Positions 15,949 through 24,246 of a DNA stretch of 64,000 bases are shown here, piece by piece (positions within the stretch are counted from its first letter, which is position 1; each line of letters opens with the position of its first letter). Source of the stretch: a virus. Both the position numbers and the translations under genes were made by a program. The notes beneath the pieces were generated by a model. The model made no database searches, was not told the DNA's origin, and saw only the letters and a list, made by a program, of their open reading frames with translations. Where the stretch lies: positions 1-64,000 of IMG/VR virus record IMGVR_UViG_3300035698_018475; one strand, given 5' to 3'.

Positions 15949-16498
15949 TAATTTAGATAATCTCTCTTTGTTTTATACTGCAAATCAATTGGACAAAGTT
16001 TTTCACAAGATGCTTGTGGAAATAGTAGCGAGGATGAATGAGGATGATGTTTTTATCACAGTTCTGAAGGGAGGTCCTTTTGTAGCTTCTCGTCTATTTT
16101 CTGAGTTCATCTTGGGGGATGAGGTAATCTTTGATTTTGTTGGTATAAGAAGTTACAAGCATGGGGAGACCAAATCAGGGGAACTTGATTGTTATTGTCC
16201 ATTAACTCTTTCTCCCGAATTGGTTGATGGTAAGAATATTTTTATCATAGATGATGTGATAGAGACAGGGAAGACTCTTCTTAGTATAAGAGTAGCTTTG
16301 TCGTTTAAGTATAATCCTAAGAACATCTACACTTGTGTACTGGTTAATAAGGAAAGTGATGAGAGAGTAGATGATTACCAACTCGATATTGTTGGAGTAG
16401 AATATGATGGTACTAGGTTCTTGGTTGGTTGTGGTATGGATTTTGAGGAACGTTATCGTGGATTAGATGATATTTATACTATGGATCCAGGAGATTGA
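15941..16498 (+). CDS. hypoxanthine/guanine phosphoribosyltransferase-like enzyme
   Basis: A 185-residue type I phosphoribosyltransferase. LKGGPF (42-47) and the PRPP loop DDVIETGKT (104-112) are clear, and the C-terminus GMDFEERYRGLDDIY matches the base-binding end of HPRT. It would attach ribose-phosphate to a purine base. Its neighbours are ThyX and QueD. A role in salvaging a deazapurine base is possible but not shown. Confidence 0.8.
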   Translation: MSSNLDNLSLFYTANQLDKVFHKMLVEIVARMNEDDVFITVLKGGPFVASRLFSEFILGDEVIFDFVGIRSYKHGETKSGELDCYCPLTLSPELVDGKNIFIIDDVIETGKTLLSIRVALSFKYNPKNIYTCVLVNKESDERVDDYQLDIVGVEYDGTRFLVGCGMDFEERYRGLDDIYTMDPGD

Positions 16499-16501
16499 TA
16501 T

Positions 16502-17119
16502 ATGCAATTAGTTAAACCTTCAATTGAATTTATGTCGATTACAGAAAATCCTCTACAAGCTATTGAACTGGCTGGAAGGACTTGCTATAAGAGTGAGGAT
16601 AAGATTACCCCAGATTCGGCACAGCAGTTTGTTCGTAAGTTACTAACCCGTGGACATCTAGCTATGATTGAGCATGCTTCTGCGAGTAATCGAGTAATCT
16701 GTGATAGAGGGGTGACTCATGAAGTTGTTAGACATCGACTTTTTAGCTATGCTCAAGAGTCTACTCGATACTGTAATTATTCTGGTGGTGTTACTTACAT
16801 ACAGCCTCCTTGGGTAAGTGAAAAAGCTGTAAGTGATACGGATGTAATTTGGCATCATTGTATGTTTGAATGTGAATCAGCATATAAAAAATTATTAACC
16901 CGTGGTTGGACACCACAAATGGCACGCGGTGTATTGCCTAATGCACTTAAAACTGAAATCGTTATAACGGGGAATCTTCGGGAGTGGTTACACTTTTTTA
17001 CCCTAAGGTGTGCAAAGACCGCACACCCACAGATGCGAGAAGTAGCTGATATGTTACTTACGGATATACAGGGGAAAGTACCTATAATTTTTGATAGGAT
17101 AAAGTTGGAAGGAGCTTAA
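16502..17119 (+). CDS. thyX: FAD-dependent thymidylate synthase ThyX
   Basis: A 205-residue flavin-dependent thymidylate synthase that methylates dUMP to dTMP. The defining motif RHRxxSxxxxSxR is present at 77-89 (RHRLFSYAQESTR). It supplies dTMP for phage DNA synthesis and starts three bases after the HPRT-like gene. Confidence 0.9.
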   Translation: MQLVKPSIEFMSITENPLQAIELAGRTCYKSEDKITPDSAQQFVRKLLTRGHLAMIEHASASNRVICDRGVTHEVVRHRLFSYAQESTRYCNYSGGVTYIQPPWVSEKAVSDTDVIWHHCMFECESAYKKLLTRGWTPQMARGVLPNALKTEIVITGNLREWLHFFTLRCAKTAHPQMREVADMLLTDIQGKVPIIFDRIKLEGA

Positions 17120-17120
17120 T

Positions 17121-17546
17121 ATGTTATTGGAAAAGACTTATACAGTTGATTATGCTCATCGTCTGAAAGATCATAAAGGTTTGTGCTGTAATTTGCATGG
17201 TCACACTGGAGTGGTTGAGATCTCTCTTAGTGGAGAGATTCAGCAAGATGGTATGATCATAGATTTTGGTCATCTTAAATGGTTGGAAGCCATAGTGAAT
17301 AAGTTGGATCATGTTGTACTTGTTCAACAAAGTGATGAGTTGTTGAGAGCTCTTAGTTCTTGTAATTTCAGTTTTAAGATAGTAGTATTTTCAGGTCCAC
17401 CTACGGCAGAAGCCATAGTTCTATACTTAGGAAAGGCCATAGGTACACACTTGAAAGAAATGGGATCAACAATAACTCTTCAGCGGATTCGTTTTGCAGA
17501 GACTCCCGGTAATGTCGTAGAGTGGAAATATGGGAGAGTAGTATGA
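17121..17546 (+). CDS. queD: 6-carboxy-tetrahydropterin synthase QueD
   Basis: A 141-residue member of the QueD/PTPS family. The zinc histidines are H13 (YAHRL) and H26/H28 (LHGH), with C22 or C23 as the catalytic cysteine, and a DH pair near 70-71. It would make the second intermediate of the preQ0 pathway, upstream of QueC. AAGGAG precedes ATG 17121. Confidence 0.85.
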   Translation: MLLEKTYTVDYAHRLKDHKGLCCNLHGHTGVVEISLSGEIQQDGMIIDFGHLKWLEAIVNKLDHVVLVQQSDELLRALSSCNFSFKIVVFSGPPTAEAIVLYLGKAIGTHLKEMGSTITLQRIRFAETPGNVVEWKYGRVV

Positions 17547-18037
17547 AAAGAGTGAGAAGACGAAAAAGTACTTATGACTGCAGTTGTGGTACAAGAGTGT
17601 TTTACAGGGGCAGAGTGAATTCTTGGATGGGAGAATTTTCTGCAACTCCCACTATTCCACTCCTTCATTGTGAAAAGTATAGAGTACCTTTCTACTGTGA
17701 AGAGTGTGGTGCTATTAAATCACCGTGGAGGGCCATAAGAGATATAGCTGTGATTTACCCCATACCGGTACAGAATACCTATAGAGAACAAGGTAAAGTG
17801 GTGATCCCAGACCAATACAAGGGGTTTTACAAGAAAGGAGAAGGGGTACTTCTTTCTATTGGTCCGGGATATTGGGATAAAAAGTTTCACCCAGTGACAA
17901 ATCAACTTGTTCCCGGGGCGTTAGTACGTTATAATAAGGATGTAATGTGGACAATAACTGAGACAGGAGTGGATGGTGAGGAGTATGCTCTGACTATTTG
18001 TGGAGCACAAGATATTTGGTTCATCCAGGAGGAGTAA
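17543..18037 (+). CDS. GroES-like protein with N-terminal zinc-binding segment
   Basis: From ATG 17543 (GGGAGAG upstream) this is 164 residues; a GTG at 17522 is less likely. Residues 1-60 are basic with C13, C15, C43, C52 and C55, probably binding zinc. Residues about 70-164 follow the pattern of Cpn10: a KGEGVLLSIGPGYWD segment, PGALVRYNKDV, then a GEEYALTICGAQDIW end like GroES. T4 gp31 is a phage co-chaperonin needed for capsid protein folding, which suggests a similar role. Confidence 0.55.
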   Translation: MKRVRRRKSTYDCSCGTRVFYRGRVNSWMGEFSATPTIPLLHCEKYRVPFYCEECGAIKSPWRAIRDIAVIYPIPVQNTYREQGKVVIPDQYKGFYKKGEGVLLSIGPGYWDKKFHPVTNQLVPGALVRYNKDVMWTITETGVDGEEYALTICGAQDIWFIQEE

Positions 18038-18041
18038 ATAC

Positions 18042-18215
18042 ATGGAACTGACAGAGATGGTTAAGAATCATAATATGATATATCTTGGTGGTTGGGACAG
18101 GTTATATTGTAAACGTTGTGGAAAATATTTTACAATTGGAGCAGATATGTGCGATGCAGATGGTATTGATAGAGAACTTAAAAGAATTGATAAAATCAAA
18201 TGCTGTAAAAAATGA
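18042..18215 (+). CDS. small zinc-ribbon-like protein
   Basis: Fifty-seven residues from ATG 18042 after GGAGGAG. CKRCGKYF and a C-terminal CC pair suggest a small zinc-binding fold. Overlaps the next start by four bases. Confidence 0.55.
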   Translation: MELTEMVKNHNMIYLGGWDRLYCKRCGKYFTIGADMCDADGIDRELKRIDKIKCCKK

Positions 18216-18874
18216 GTACTGGGATAGAAAAATTTAGGGCCGAGGAACGTTTTCGTCTAGCTTGGTTGAAGCATAGGGGAAACGTGCTTGCCGTATGTGA
18301 GGAGCTTAATTATCCCCTAGAGTTGGGGGAGAAATATGCAGCCAAGATTAAGAGGAAAGCAGATAGGAATGTTGCATACGGGGTGGCACAGACTATAATG
18401 ATGCAGCTTCTTTTTGGTTATGAGAGTAGAGTACATCATTTACAAACTACTTTGCTATCTCTGGAGAAGTATGATGAGTATTACATATCTTGTTGCTGTG
18501 AAGCCCCGGTGGATTTCACAAAGAAGAGGAGGAAGAAGGATTTCCATTGTACTAAATGTAAAGAACCATGTCATATTAAGTATGCTAGGTCCACTCAGAT
18601 TCTTGACATAAAGTATGAAACTATTAGACTCTTACGGGAAGAAGATTCCGCCATGGTGGATTTTGCAAAGAGAATGGGATATGTGAACCCCGATGCCCCA
18701 GTTCCAGTTGTGACCCGTAATCAGTTTCTTGTTGTGAATCCACAGGATAAACAAGTACAGGAGGATAATACCTTTGTTAATGATGTTGAGAAACTGCCTC
18801 CCATGGAGAGGGAGAAGTTGAGGAAAGAGTTGGAGTCTCATATAGTTAATAGTAAGGAAAAAAGTGATGCTTAG
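18212..18874 (+). CDS. possible terminase small subunit
   Basis: A 220-residue protein. The first half has a helix-turn-helix-like region (LKHRGNVLAVCEELNYP), as in DNA-recognising small terminases. A zinc-like cluster follows (CCCEAP and CTKCKEPC). It lies shortly upstream of the large terminase. The call is based on position and layout. Confidence 0.45.
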   Translation: MSTGIEKFRAEERFRLAWLKHRGNVLAVCEELNYPLELGEKYAAKIKRKADRNVAYGVAQTIMMQLLFGYESRVHHLQTTLLSLEKYDEYYISCCCEAPVDFTKKRRKKDFHCTKCKEPCHIKYARSTQILDIKYETIRLLREEDSAMVDFAKRMGYVNPDAPVPVVTRNQFLVVNPQDKQVQEDNTFVNDVEKLPPMEREKLRKELESHIVNSKEKSDA

Positions 18875-19025
18875 ATGTACTGATTGTGGGTGGGAACAAC
18901 CAATAGTTAGTGAACGTGATGAACCAAAGTTGTATGAATGTTATGATGGTCGATACAGATGTTGGACTTGTTATTTTAAGAGAGAAGATGAGATGAATCT
19001 GAAAGTAGAAGAGGTGGTAAAGTGA
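18867..19025 (+). CDS. small zinc-ribbon protein
   Basis: Fifty-two residues from ATG 18867. C4-C7 (CTDC) and C32-C35 (CWTC) form a textbook zinc ribbon. Overlaps the genes on both sides by a few bases. Confidence 0.55.
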   Translation: MLRCTDCGWEQPIVSERDEPKLYECYDGRYRCWTCYFKREDEMNLKVEEVVK

Positions 19026-19261
19026 GAGTTTTTACTATTCAATTTCCAATTCCAGAGCGGACTTTTGATAAGATAGTCTCTGCTGGAGAGAAACAATCTG
19101 GAAAGAAAGTTTTTTTAATGGATCAAAATATAACAGATTTAACTTTACTTATTGATGGTAAGGAGGTTAAACCTTGTCACATTAAGATTGAACCAGGAAG
19201 AGTAAGCAGAGAAGAAATTGCTACCGTTCGTAAGAATTTACTAGGTAAATTAAAAGCATGA
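19022..19261 (+). CDS. small hypothetical protein
   Basis: Seventy-nine residues with a GTG start at 19022 (AGAGGTGG upstream), overlapping the previous gene by four bases. Beta-rich start, charged helical end. Not recognised. Confidence 0.55.
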   Translation: MRVFTIQFPIPERTFDKIVSAGEKQSGKKVFLMDQNITDLTLLIDGKEVKPCHIKIEPGRVSREEIATVRKNLLGKLKA

Positions 19262-19272
19262 AGGAGTAAATT

Positions 19273-19452
19273 ATGCAAGAAACTAGTACAAGTCTTGCTT
19301 CTATCAGTATGAGTAGTATTGATAAGTTTGATGGGGCTGCGGATAGTTTAGAGGCAAAAGGTTGTAAATTAGTGCCGGGTAGAGAAGAGCAAAAGAAAAG
19401 AATGAGTGAAGTCGAAGAACCTAAGATATTTTTTATTGGGAAATGGCATTAA
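19273..19452 (+). CDS. small hypothetical protein
   Basis: Fifty-nine residues from ATG 19273 with AAGGAG at 19261-19266. Ser-rich start, charged middle, and a hydrophobic end IFFIGKW. Not recognised. Confidence 0.45.
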   Translation: MQETSTSLASISMSSIDKFDGAADSLEAKGCKLVPGREEQKKRMSEVEEPKIFFIGKWH

Positions 19453-19471
19453 AGGGTAATGGTACAGTATA

Positions 19472-21427
19472 ATGCCAACTAAGGTTAAAGTAGATTCTTA
19501 TCTTGACTATCTGTATAGGATGGATTACAAAGAACATCCTACAAATTTTGAAACCTTTATCTGTGACGATCAGTTTCTTGGGAAATCCACAGGGAATGGG
19601 AGAGCCATATACAATATTTGGAAGAAGAAGTTGCCCCAGATATTGGGGGAAAATAGTAGACCAGTAGTGGTATTTACCGGGGCCATTGGTACGGGGAAGA
19701 CCACATCAGCTTATCTTGGAGTAGCTTATGTGATGCATCGGTTGTTGTGCCTGAAAGATCCTTGGGGATTTTTTGACCTGTCAGATGGGGATAAGATGTC
19801 CGTTACTTTCTTCAATCTAACCAGGGATCTGGGGAAGTCCCGTGGATATGGTCTACTCCAATCTTATCTGGGGAAGTCCCAATGGTTTCTCGACAGGTCC
19901 TCCTCAGTCACGGGTAAGATTATTCCAACTGTTAACTTCCCACTATTTGAATATCTACTTGCGTCCCCATACTCCAAGGGTTTTGGTACCGCGGGGCATC
20001 ATGTTATTGCCGCGGTGATGGATGAAGTGGATGATCCTAATGAATCTGTCAAACAAAAGGTACGGGTATTAAAAGCTTATGAATCCACTTGGAGAAGGTT
20101 TGAATCTCGTTTTATGATCCATGGAGAGAGTTTGGGGAAATTCTTTTTACTGGCATCAAAGCAGGAAGAACTATCCTTTTTGAATACCTTTGTTGATGAG
20201 ATGAAGGGATCAAAACAAATAGTTATAGTTGATATAGCCCTGTGGGAAGCAAAACCTTCTACTAATTATTGTGGTAAAAAGTTTCCGGTTACTGTGGGAG
20301 ATGCTTATACTCTTCCCACTCTTCCCACTGTGGAGGAAGCGAAAGTAGCTACCAGGGAGGGTAAGACTATTATTTGGGTCCCTGTGGAGTACAAGGATGA
20401 TTTTGGGAGAGATATTATAGGGGCACTGCGGGATATAGCGGGAGTAAGTGTTGCTGCTTCCAGGAGAGGTAAGTTATTCCCCTCTGAGAAGTTCTTATTC
20501 AGTTGCTATGATGATACCAAACCTAATCCAGTATCTAAAAATGAGATTCTCACCGGTCTGAAAGATCCTGTGGATTATATAACTTATTTTAATCTATCTA
20601 AGTTTAGATCTTCTCTGAATGTGCCACGATACATCCATGAGGATATAGCTTTCTCCGGAGATGGTGATTGTGTCGGTCTTGGATGCTCCCATGTCAAGGA
20701 GTGGAGGGAAGTACCTATACAGAGAGCGGATGGTTCGTTCACTTATAAAAGAGTCAAGGTGATTGAGACTGATTTTGCAATTAGGTTCAGGGCCAATCCG
20801 GGGGATCAAGTTCCAGCGTTTAAGGTTAGAAAACTTATTTTGGACCTTCGTTCAAGAGGTTTGGTCATCAAGAAGTTTACTGCCGACCTGGTTTTGGCCT
20901 CCACAGATACTATGCAGATCCTGGGTAATGTTGGAATAGATTGTGATTATTTATCCCTGGACCGTACTTTACAGGCATATATGGAGTTCAAGAACCTGGT
21001 GTTGGAAGAGAGGTGGGTTGGGGGAGTGTGGCCTTATCTTCATTTCGAACTGAAAAATTTGGAACTTGATGAAGAGAAGGGTAAAGTGGATCATCCTGAT
21101 AAAGTTACGGAGATTGAAGTATTAAAAGATGGGGATGTCCGGGAGGTTGTTATGGTGGGATCAAAAGATGTTTCAGATGGAGTGGTAGGGTCAGTTTTTA
21201 GTGCTCTATCAGAAGGAGCTGCTCCTCCTGATGTTGGAGTAATGAAAGACCTTCTAGATAAAGTCAAGCATGAACCTGGGAGAATGGATGAAATGCAAAA
21301 AGTAGTAACCGATCTGACCGGGTTAAGTTTGGCTCAAAATATTCCAAGTACCTCGGAGGAAAATACTGCCGGGGTTGATAAGTTTGTTGAAGTACTTAAA
21401 AAAATGGGTAGGCCGTCTAAGTATTGA
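19472..21427 (+). CDS. terminase large subunit
   Basis: A 651-residue packaging motor. Walker A is GAIGTGKT (70-77), Walker B ends MDEVDD (183-188). The C-terminal RNase H-like nuclease shows HEDIAFSGDGD near residue 388, and a late D-x-SDG pair (KDVSDGVVGS). It would cut concatemers and pump DNA through the portal at 27040. The last 80 residues, after the nuclease, are a less typical helical extension. Confidence 0.9.
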   Translation: MPTKVKVDSYLDYLYRMDYKEHPTNFETFICDDQFLGKSTGNGRAIYNIWKKKLPQILGENSRPVVVFTGAIGTGKTTSAYLGVAYVMHRLLCLKDPWGFFDLSDGDKMSVTFFNLTRDLGKSRGYGLLQSYLGKSQWFLDRSSSVTGKIIPTVNFPLFEYLLASPYSKGFGTAGHHVIAAVMDEVDDPNESVKQKVRVLKAYESTWRRFESRFMIHGESLGKFFLLASKQEELSFLNTFVDEMKGSKQIVIVDIALWEAKPSTNYCGKKFPVTVGDAYTLPTLPTVEEAKVATREGKTIIWVPVEYKDDFGRDIIGALRDIAGVSVAASRRGKLFPSEKFLFSCYDDTKPNPVSKNEILTGLKDPVDYITYFNLSKFRSSLNVPRYIHEDIAFSGDGDCVGLGCSHVKEWREVPIQRADGSFTYKRVKVIETDFAIRFRANPGDQVPAFKVRKLILDLRSRGLVIKKFTADLVLASTDTMQILGNVGIDCDYLSLDRTLQAYMEFKNLVLEERWVGGVWPYLHFELKNLELDEEKGKVDHPDKVTEIEVLKDGDVREVVMVGSKDVSDGVVGSVFSALSEGAAPPDVGVMKDLLDKVKHEPGRMDEMQKVVTDLTGLSLAQNIPSTSEENTAGVDKFVEVLKKMGRPSKY

Positions 21428-21486
21428 ATATAATTTGTAGTAGTTAGAGTTTTATTTTACTAGTTACTAGTAGAAAGGAGTTCGTT

Positions 21487-21804
21487 ATGAGCCCAGAAGA
21501 GAGTCCAGTGGGAGAAACCCAAGGTGGGAATGTCCCAAAAACAGAACCAGAAACCCCTTCGGAGGAACAGGCAGAACCGAAGGAAGCTCAGGAAGAAGCT
21601 GTTACTACCAATGAAAATACCAGTGAGGTGGTAGAAGAAGATCAGAGTGAAGATTCTCCTAGTGAAGATTCTCCTGATGATGCCAAGGAAGAAGAACCTA
21701 CTCCGGAAGTGGCGTCACCACAAGAGCCTGCTCCCCCAACTGCGGATCAGGTGACTGAACCAGGTCCGGAAAAGCCTGTGGAAGGAGAGAGTCCTAACCC
21801 CTAG
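21487..21804 (+). CDS. acidic low-complexity protein
   Basis: A 105-residue protein made almost only of Glu, Pro, Ser, Thr, Asp and Ala, with no hydrophobic core, so it is probably unfolded. AAAGGAG precedes ATG 21487. A terminator follows. Such Pro/Glu-rich proteins occur among phage virion components, but its role is unknown. Confidence 0.6.
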   Translation: MSPEESPVGETQGGNVPKTEPETPSEEQAEPKEAQEEAVTTNENTSEVVEEDQSEDSPSEDSPDDAKEEEPTPEVASPQEPAPPTADQVTEPGPEKPVEGESPNP

Positions 21805-21829
21805 AGGTAGGTAGATACACGCTCCTCAG

Positions 21830-21873
21830 TACTCAGCTACAGGGAGAAATTCTTGTAGCTGGGTATGTTTTTT
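21830..21873 (+). terminator. intrinsic terminator after the acidic protein gene
   Basis: TACTCAGCTACA (21830-21841) pairs over 12 bp with TGTAGCTGGGTA (21854-21865), and six T follow at 21868-21873. This is a strong terminator closing the packaging transcript. An ATG at 21865 overlaps it and is therefore an unlikely start for the next gene. Confidence 0.8.
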
Positions 21874-21897
21874 AATCAATTAGTAAAGGTACTTCTT

Positions 21898-22242
21898 GTG
21901 GCTAAGAGTAATAAGAAAGTTAATGATGAACGTCGTAAGATGCTTCGTCAGTTTAGGAATGATCTGAATGAAGTAACAGTAGATCTGGTGAATAAGTATG
22001 ACCCTACTTATCCAGAGTTGTATTCCATAATGAGTGATATCCTAAATTCTTGGGCGAAACAGATGTTGGAAGATGAGCAGGATGGAATAGTGGTAAGACC
22101 CAAGGCTGATTTTGATGATTCATTATGTGAGTATTGTGCTGGAAAGTTAGTTAAGCACCGGAGGAAGACTCTTTGTTCCAAGTGTGGGAAAGAACCTTCT
22201 CCTTCAGATGAAGGTCATGGATTATTCCCGGATCGACTTTAA
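21898..22242 (+). CDS. small protein with C-terminal zinc ribbon
   Basis: GTG 21898 follows AAAGG by eight bases and is preferred over ATG 21865, which lies in the terminator. The 114-residue protein is helical, then carries CEYC and CSKC near the end, a zinc ribbon. Not recognised. Confidence 0.55.
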   Translation: MAKSNKKVNDERRKMLRQFRNDLNEVTVDLVNKYDPTYPELYSIMSDILNSWAKQMLEDEQDGIVVRPKADFDDSLCEYCAGKLVKHRRKTLCSKCGKEPSPSDEGHGLFPDRL

Positions 22243-22304
22243 TCATATATTGTTCATTGTTTACCGGGTGGAAGATACTAATGTTTTGTGAAAGGAGTAT
22301 TGTT

Positions 22305-22658
22305 ATGTTGTGTAGAAGGTTTTCTACTATATTGCTGCTTGTAGCAGTAATGATGATGTTAGCGGGATGTATAGGTACTCACACTCGTGATCAAGTACTT
22401 ATCCCCGCCATGGCCGTCGCTTGGGACGGTGTATGTACCGATGCGGTTGCGGGAGGTGCCGATGTTGATGTCTTGGACAAGTTTACAGTGGCGTTGAAAG
22501 AAAAAGATAAAGTAACTATTATATCTCTTTGGCCGGCTATTAAAATCTCAGCGGAAACGGGAATTAAAAATGCTCCACCGGGATTAAAAGCCTCGAAAGA
22601 AGAGAGGATACGTAATTTCGACGAAGCTGTAGTTAAGCTGGCTAGCAGATTATTTTGA
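22305..22658 (+). CDS. lipoprotein
   Basis: A 117-residue protein from ATG 22305 (AAAGGAG upstream). A signal peptide runs to a lipobox LAGC near residue 20, so it should be lipid-anchored. The rest is helical. Its codons are richer in G and C than those of the neighbours, which may point to recent acquisition. In this membrane-gene block a role in lysis or in changing the host envelope is possible. Confidence 0.6.
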   Translation: MLCRRFSTILLLVAVMMMLAGCIGTHTRDQVLIPAMAVAWDGVCTDAVAGGADVDVLDKFTVALKEKDKVTIISLWPAIKISAETGIKNAPPGLKASKEERIRNFDEAVVKLASRLF

Positions 22659-22760
22659 GATTGCTGGTCAGTTGACAAATGCAGGTGGAGGTTTGTGTTT
22701 TACTATATAAGTGCTTCTTATTTTAATATGGATCGATCCTAACTATGAAGGAGATATTGG

Positions 22761-23045
22761 ATGTCATTGAAAGACCAAATAGGTGACTTGCTGAAGCAGG
22801 CACTGGAAGAAGCTGGAACTGATTTAGCTGCGGCTGGAGAAGAATTATTGACCTACACAAACGAGCGGATTGCCCACCTACAGACAGTGATGGGACAGGA
22901 AGGTTTCGACCAGGCTGTGGTTGTGGAGCGTGACAATGTTCTTCTGAAAGCCAGTCTTGCAGCTACTGGTCAAGCTGATCAACTCGATGCACGTATCTTG
23001 GCTTTGATTCAAGGTATATTGCTCATCGCAGTAGCGGCTATATAG
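22761..23045 (+). CDS. small protein with C-terminal membrane segment
   Basis: Ninety-four residues: an amphipathic helical body, then a hydrophobic end ILALIQGILLIAVAAI that could be a membrane anchor. Next to a holin candidate. Function unknown. Confidence 0.55.
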   Translation: MSLKDQIGDLLKQALEEAGTDLAAAGEELLTYTNERIAHLQTVMGQEGFDQAVVVERDNVLLKASLAATGQADQLDARILALIQGILLIAVAAI

Positions 23046-23066
23046 TAGCTGACAATAGTGTTTAAT

Positions 23067-23105
23067 CCTCCCAGGATCTCCCCTAACGGGGGATCTTGGG
23101 GGTTT
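23067..23105 (+). terminator. intrinsic terminator, repeated element copy 1
   Basis: CCTCCCAGGATCTCCCC pairs with GGGGGATCTTGGGGG around the loop TAAC, then TTT. The first 20 bases recur exactly at 53473-53492. Confidence 0.7.
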
Positions 23106-23143
23106 AAGGACAAAACAGATGTGTTTCTTAGAAAGTGAGGTAT

Positions 23144-23413
23144 ATGATGCAAGATGTAGTAATTCCAGAATACCTTCTGATCTACATCCCGGTAATAGTG
23201 TGGCTGTTAAGTCAGCTTAAGAGTGCCATTACTAGTGATAAAGTCAAAGGTTTTATACCTTTGGTTGCTCTTCTTGGAGCAGTTGGGCTATCACTCTTGG
23301 CGAAGCAACCGGAAATTACTTGGCGTGCCACTATCTTGGGTGGTATACTCTTGGGTGTAGGAGCGAGTGGGGCTTATGAGACCTTTAGGGCCAGGAAGTT
23401 ACTTAAAAAGTGA
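23144..23413 (+). CDS. holin candidate, three membrane spans
   Basis: Eighty-nine residues from ATG 23144 (or 88 from 23147), after GTGAGG. Three hydrophobic segments are visible: YLLIYIPVIVWLLSQL, FIPLVALLGAVGLSLLA and ATILGGILLGVGASGAYETF, with a basic C-terminal tail. Size and topology fit a holin. No endolysin gene is seen in the window to support it. Confidence 0.5.
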   Translation: MMQDVVIPEYLLIYIPVIVWLLSQLKSAITSDKVKGFIPLVALLGAVGLSLLAKQPEITWRATILGGILLGVGASGAYETFRARKLLKK

Positions 23414-23432
23414 ATATACAAGCTCTCTGAAT

Positions 23433-23556
23433 CCAGTATGTAGGCGTGAAAATATCGCGGAGAAACTATGGTAGGAGTTTCATAGCCCCTCCCGTAACGC
23501 AGCCATAGGCTTAATCGGGCAATCGGCTATTAAAGCTGAGCATACTGGAATTTTTT
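23433..23556 (+). ncRNA. candidate structured RNA closed by a terminator stem
   Basis: CCAGTATG (23433-23440) pairs perfectly with CATACTGG (23541-23548), followed by AA and six T. Inside lie GAAACT (23462-23467)/AGTTTC (23476-23481), ATAGCC (23482-23487)/GGCTAT (23525-23530) and AGCC (23501-23504)/GGCT (23508-23511). The nested arrangement suggests a folded RNA of about 115 bases rather than a simple terminator. No known family is recognised. Confidence 0.55.
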
Positions 23557-23572
23557 GTAGGAAAGGGGACCG

Positions 23573-23923
23573 ATGATGAGTAAAATGAAATATATGCTTA
23601 TAATAAGTATAATACTATTGATGGTAGTAACAGTTGCTGCCCCACCGTTAATCATGCGATTGAACCGTATAAATTATCGGTGGTTGAAGTGGACACCGTT
23701 ACGGTCGGAAGTCAAGGTGTGGACACTTGGGGATCCCAATAACATTGAGTATCATAAGATAACAGATCAATGGCTTGATCCGAACTGTACAGAGATGCAC
23801 TTGGATATACTGATGCCAAAATATGGTGGTGAGGATAAAGTGATTGAGATTAAGATGCTCGTCCGGTGGATAGGTTTACCAGAATTTGCACAAGAGGTTA
23901 GACAAGAGGAGCTAATTAAATGA
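23573..23923 (+). CDS. membrane-anchored protein, paralogue 1
   Basis: A 116-residue protein with one N-terminal membrane segment (LIISIILLMVVTVAAPPLIM) and a beta-rich outer part. It shares its layout with the next protein: R-W-L-x-W, then DPN, an acidic I-x-D or W-L-DPN segment and an EV-x-x end. The two are probably a tandem duplication. Confidence 0.6.
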   Translation: MMSKMKYMLIISIILLMVVTVAAPPLIMRLNRINYRWLKWTPLRSEVKVWTLGDPNNIEYHKITDQWLDPNCTEMHLDILMPKYGGEDKVIEIKMLVRWIGLPEFAQEVRQEELIK

Positions 23924-24246
23924 GTAAGTCCTGGATAGTTCCAGTTCTTTTGCTGGTAGTAATAGGAACATTCGTTTTTGCATATGAACCCACACGGTAT
24001 GTGACTAGTCGTTGGTTACAGTGGTATCCCCATCAAATTGATGTTGTAGTACGGGATCCAAACGGAGTAGAGTTACAACGTGAGGAGATTTATATAGAGA
24101 TTGATCCAAATATGTTTACCTTAGGAACGATGTGTGTGGATGTACCACTTCCTGAAAGGTGTGTGGCAACCATATATATAAAGGTAAAACGTATAGACTT
24201 CGCAGTATATGCAGAGGTTACACAAAGAGGGAATGATGATAAATGA
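23920..24246 (+). CDS. membrane-anchored protein, paralogue 2
   Basis: A 108-residue protein: signal-anchor (PVLLLVVIGTFVFA), then the same pattern as its neighbour (SRWLQWYPHQ, RDPNG, IEIDPNMF, YAEV). ATGA overlap with the gene before and the gene after. Function unknown. Confidence 0.6.
   Translation: MSKSWIVPVLLLVVIGTFVFAYEPTRYVTSRWLQWYPHQIDVVVRDPNGVELQREEIYIEIDPNMFTLGTMCVDVPLPERCVATIYIKVKRIDFAVYAEVTQRGNDDK

Noticed and set aside
22673-22705. Sigma-70 promoter (TTGACA with TATATA) before the 22761 gene
   Set aside because: The boxes are about 26 bases apart instead of 17, so it is not a usable sigma-70 promoter.
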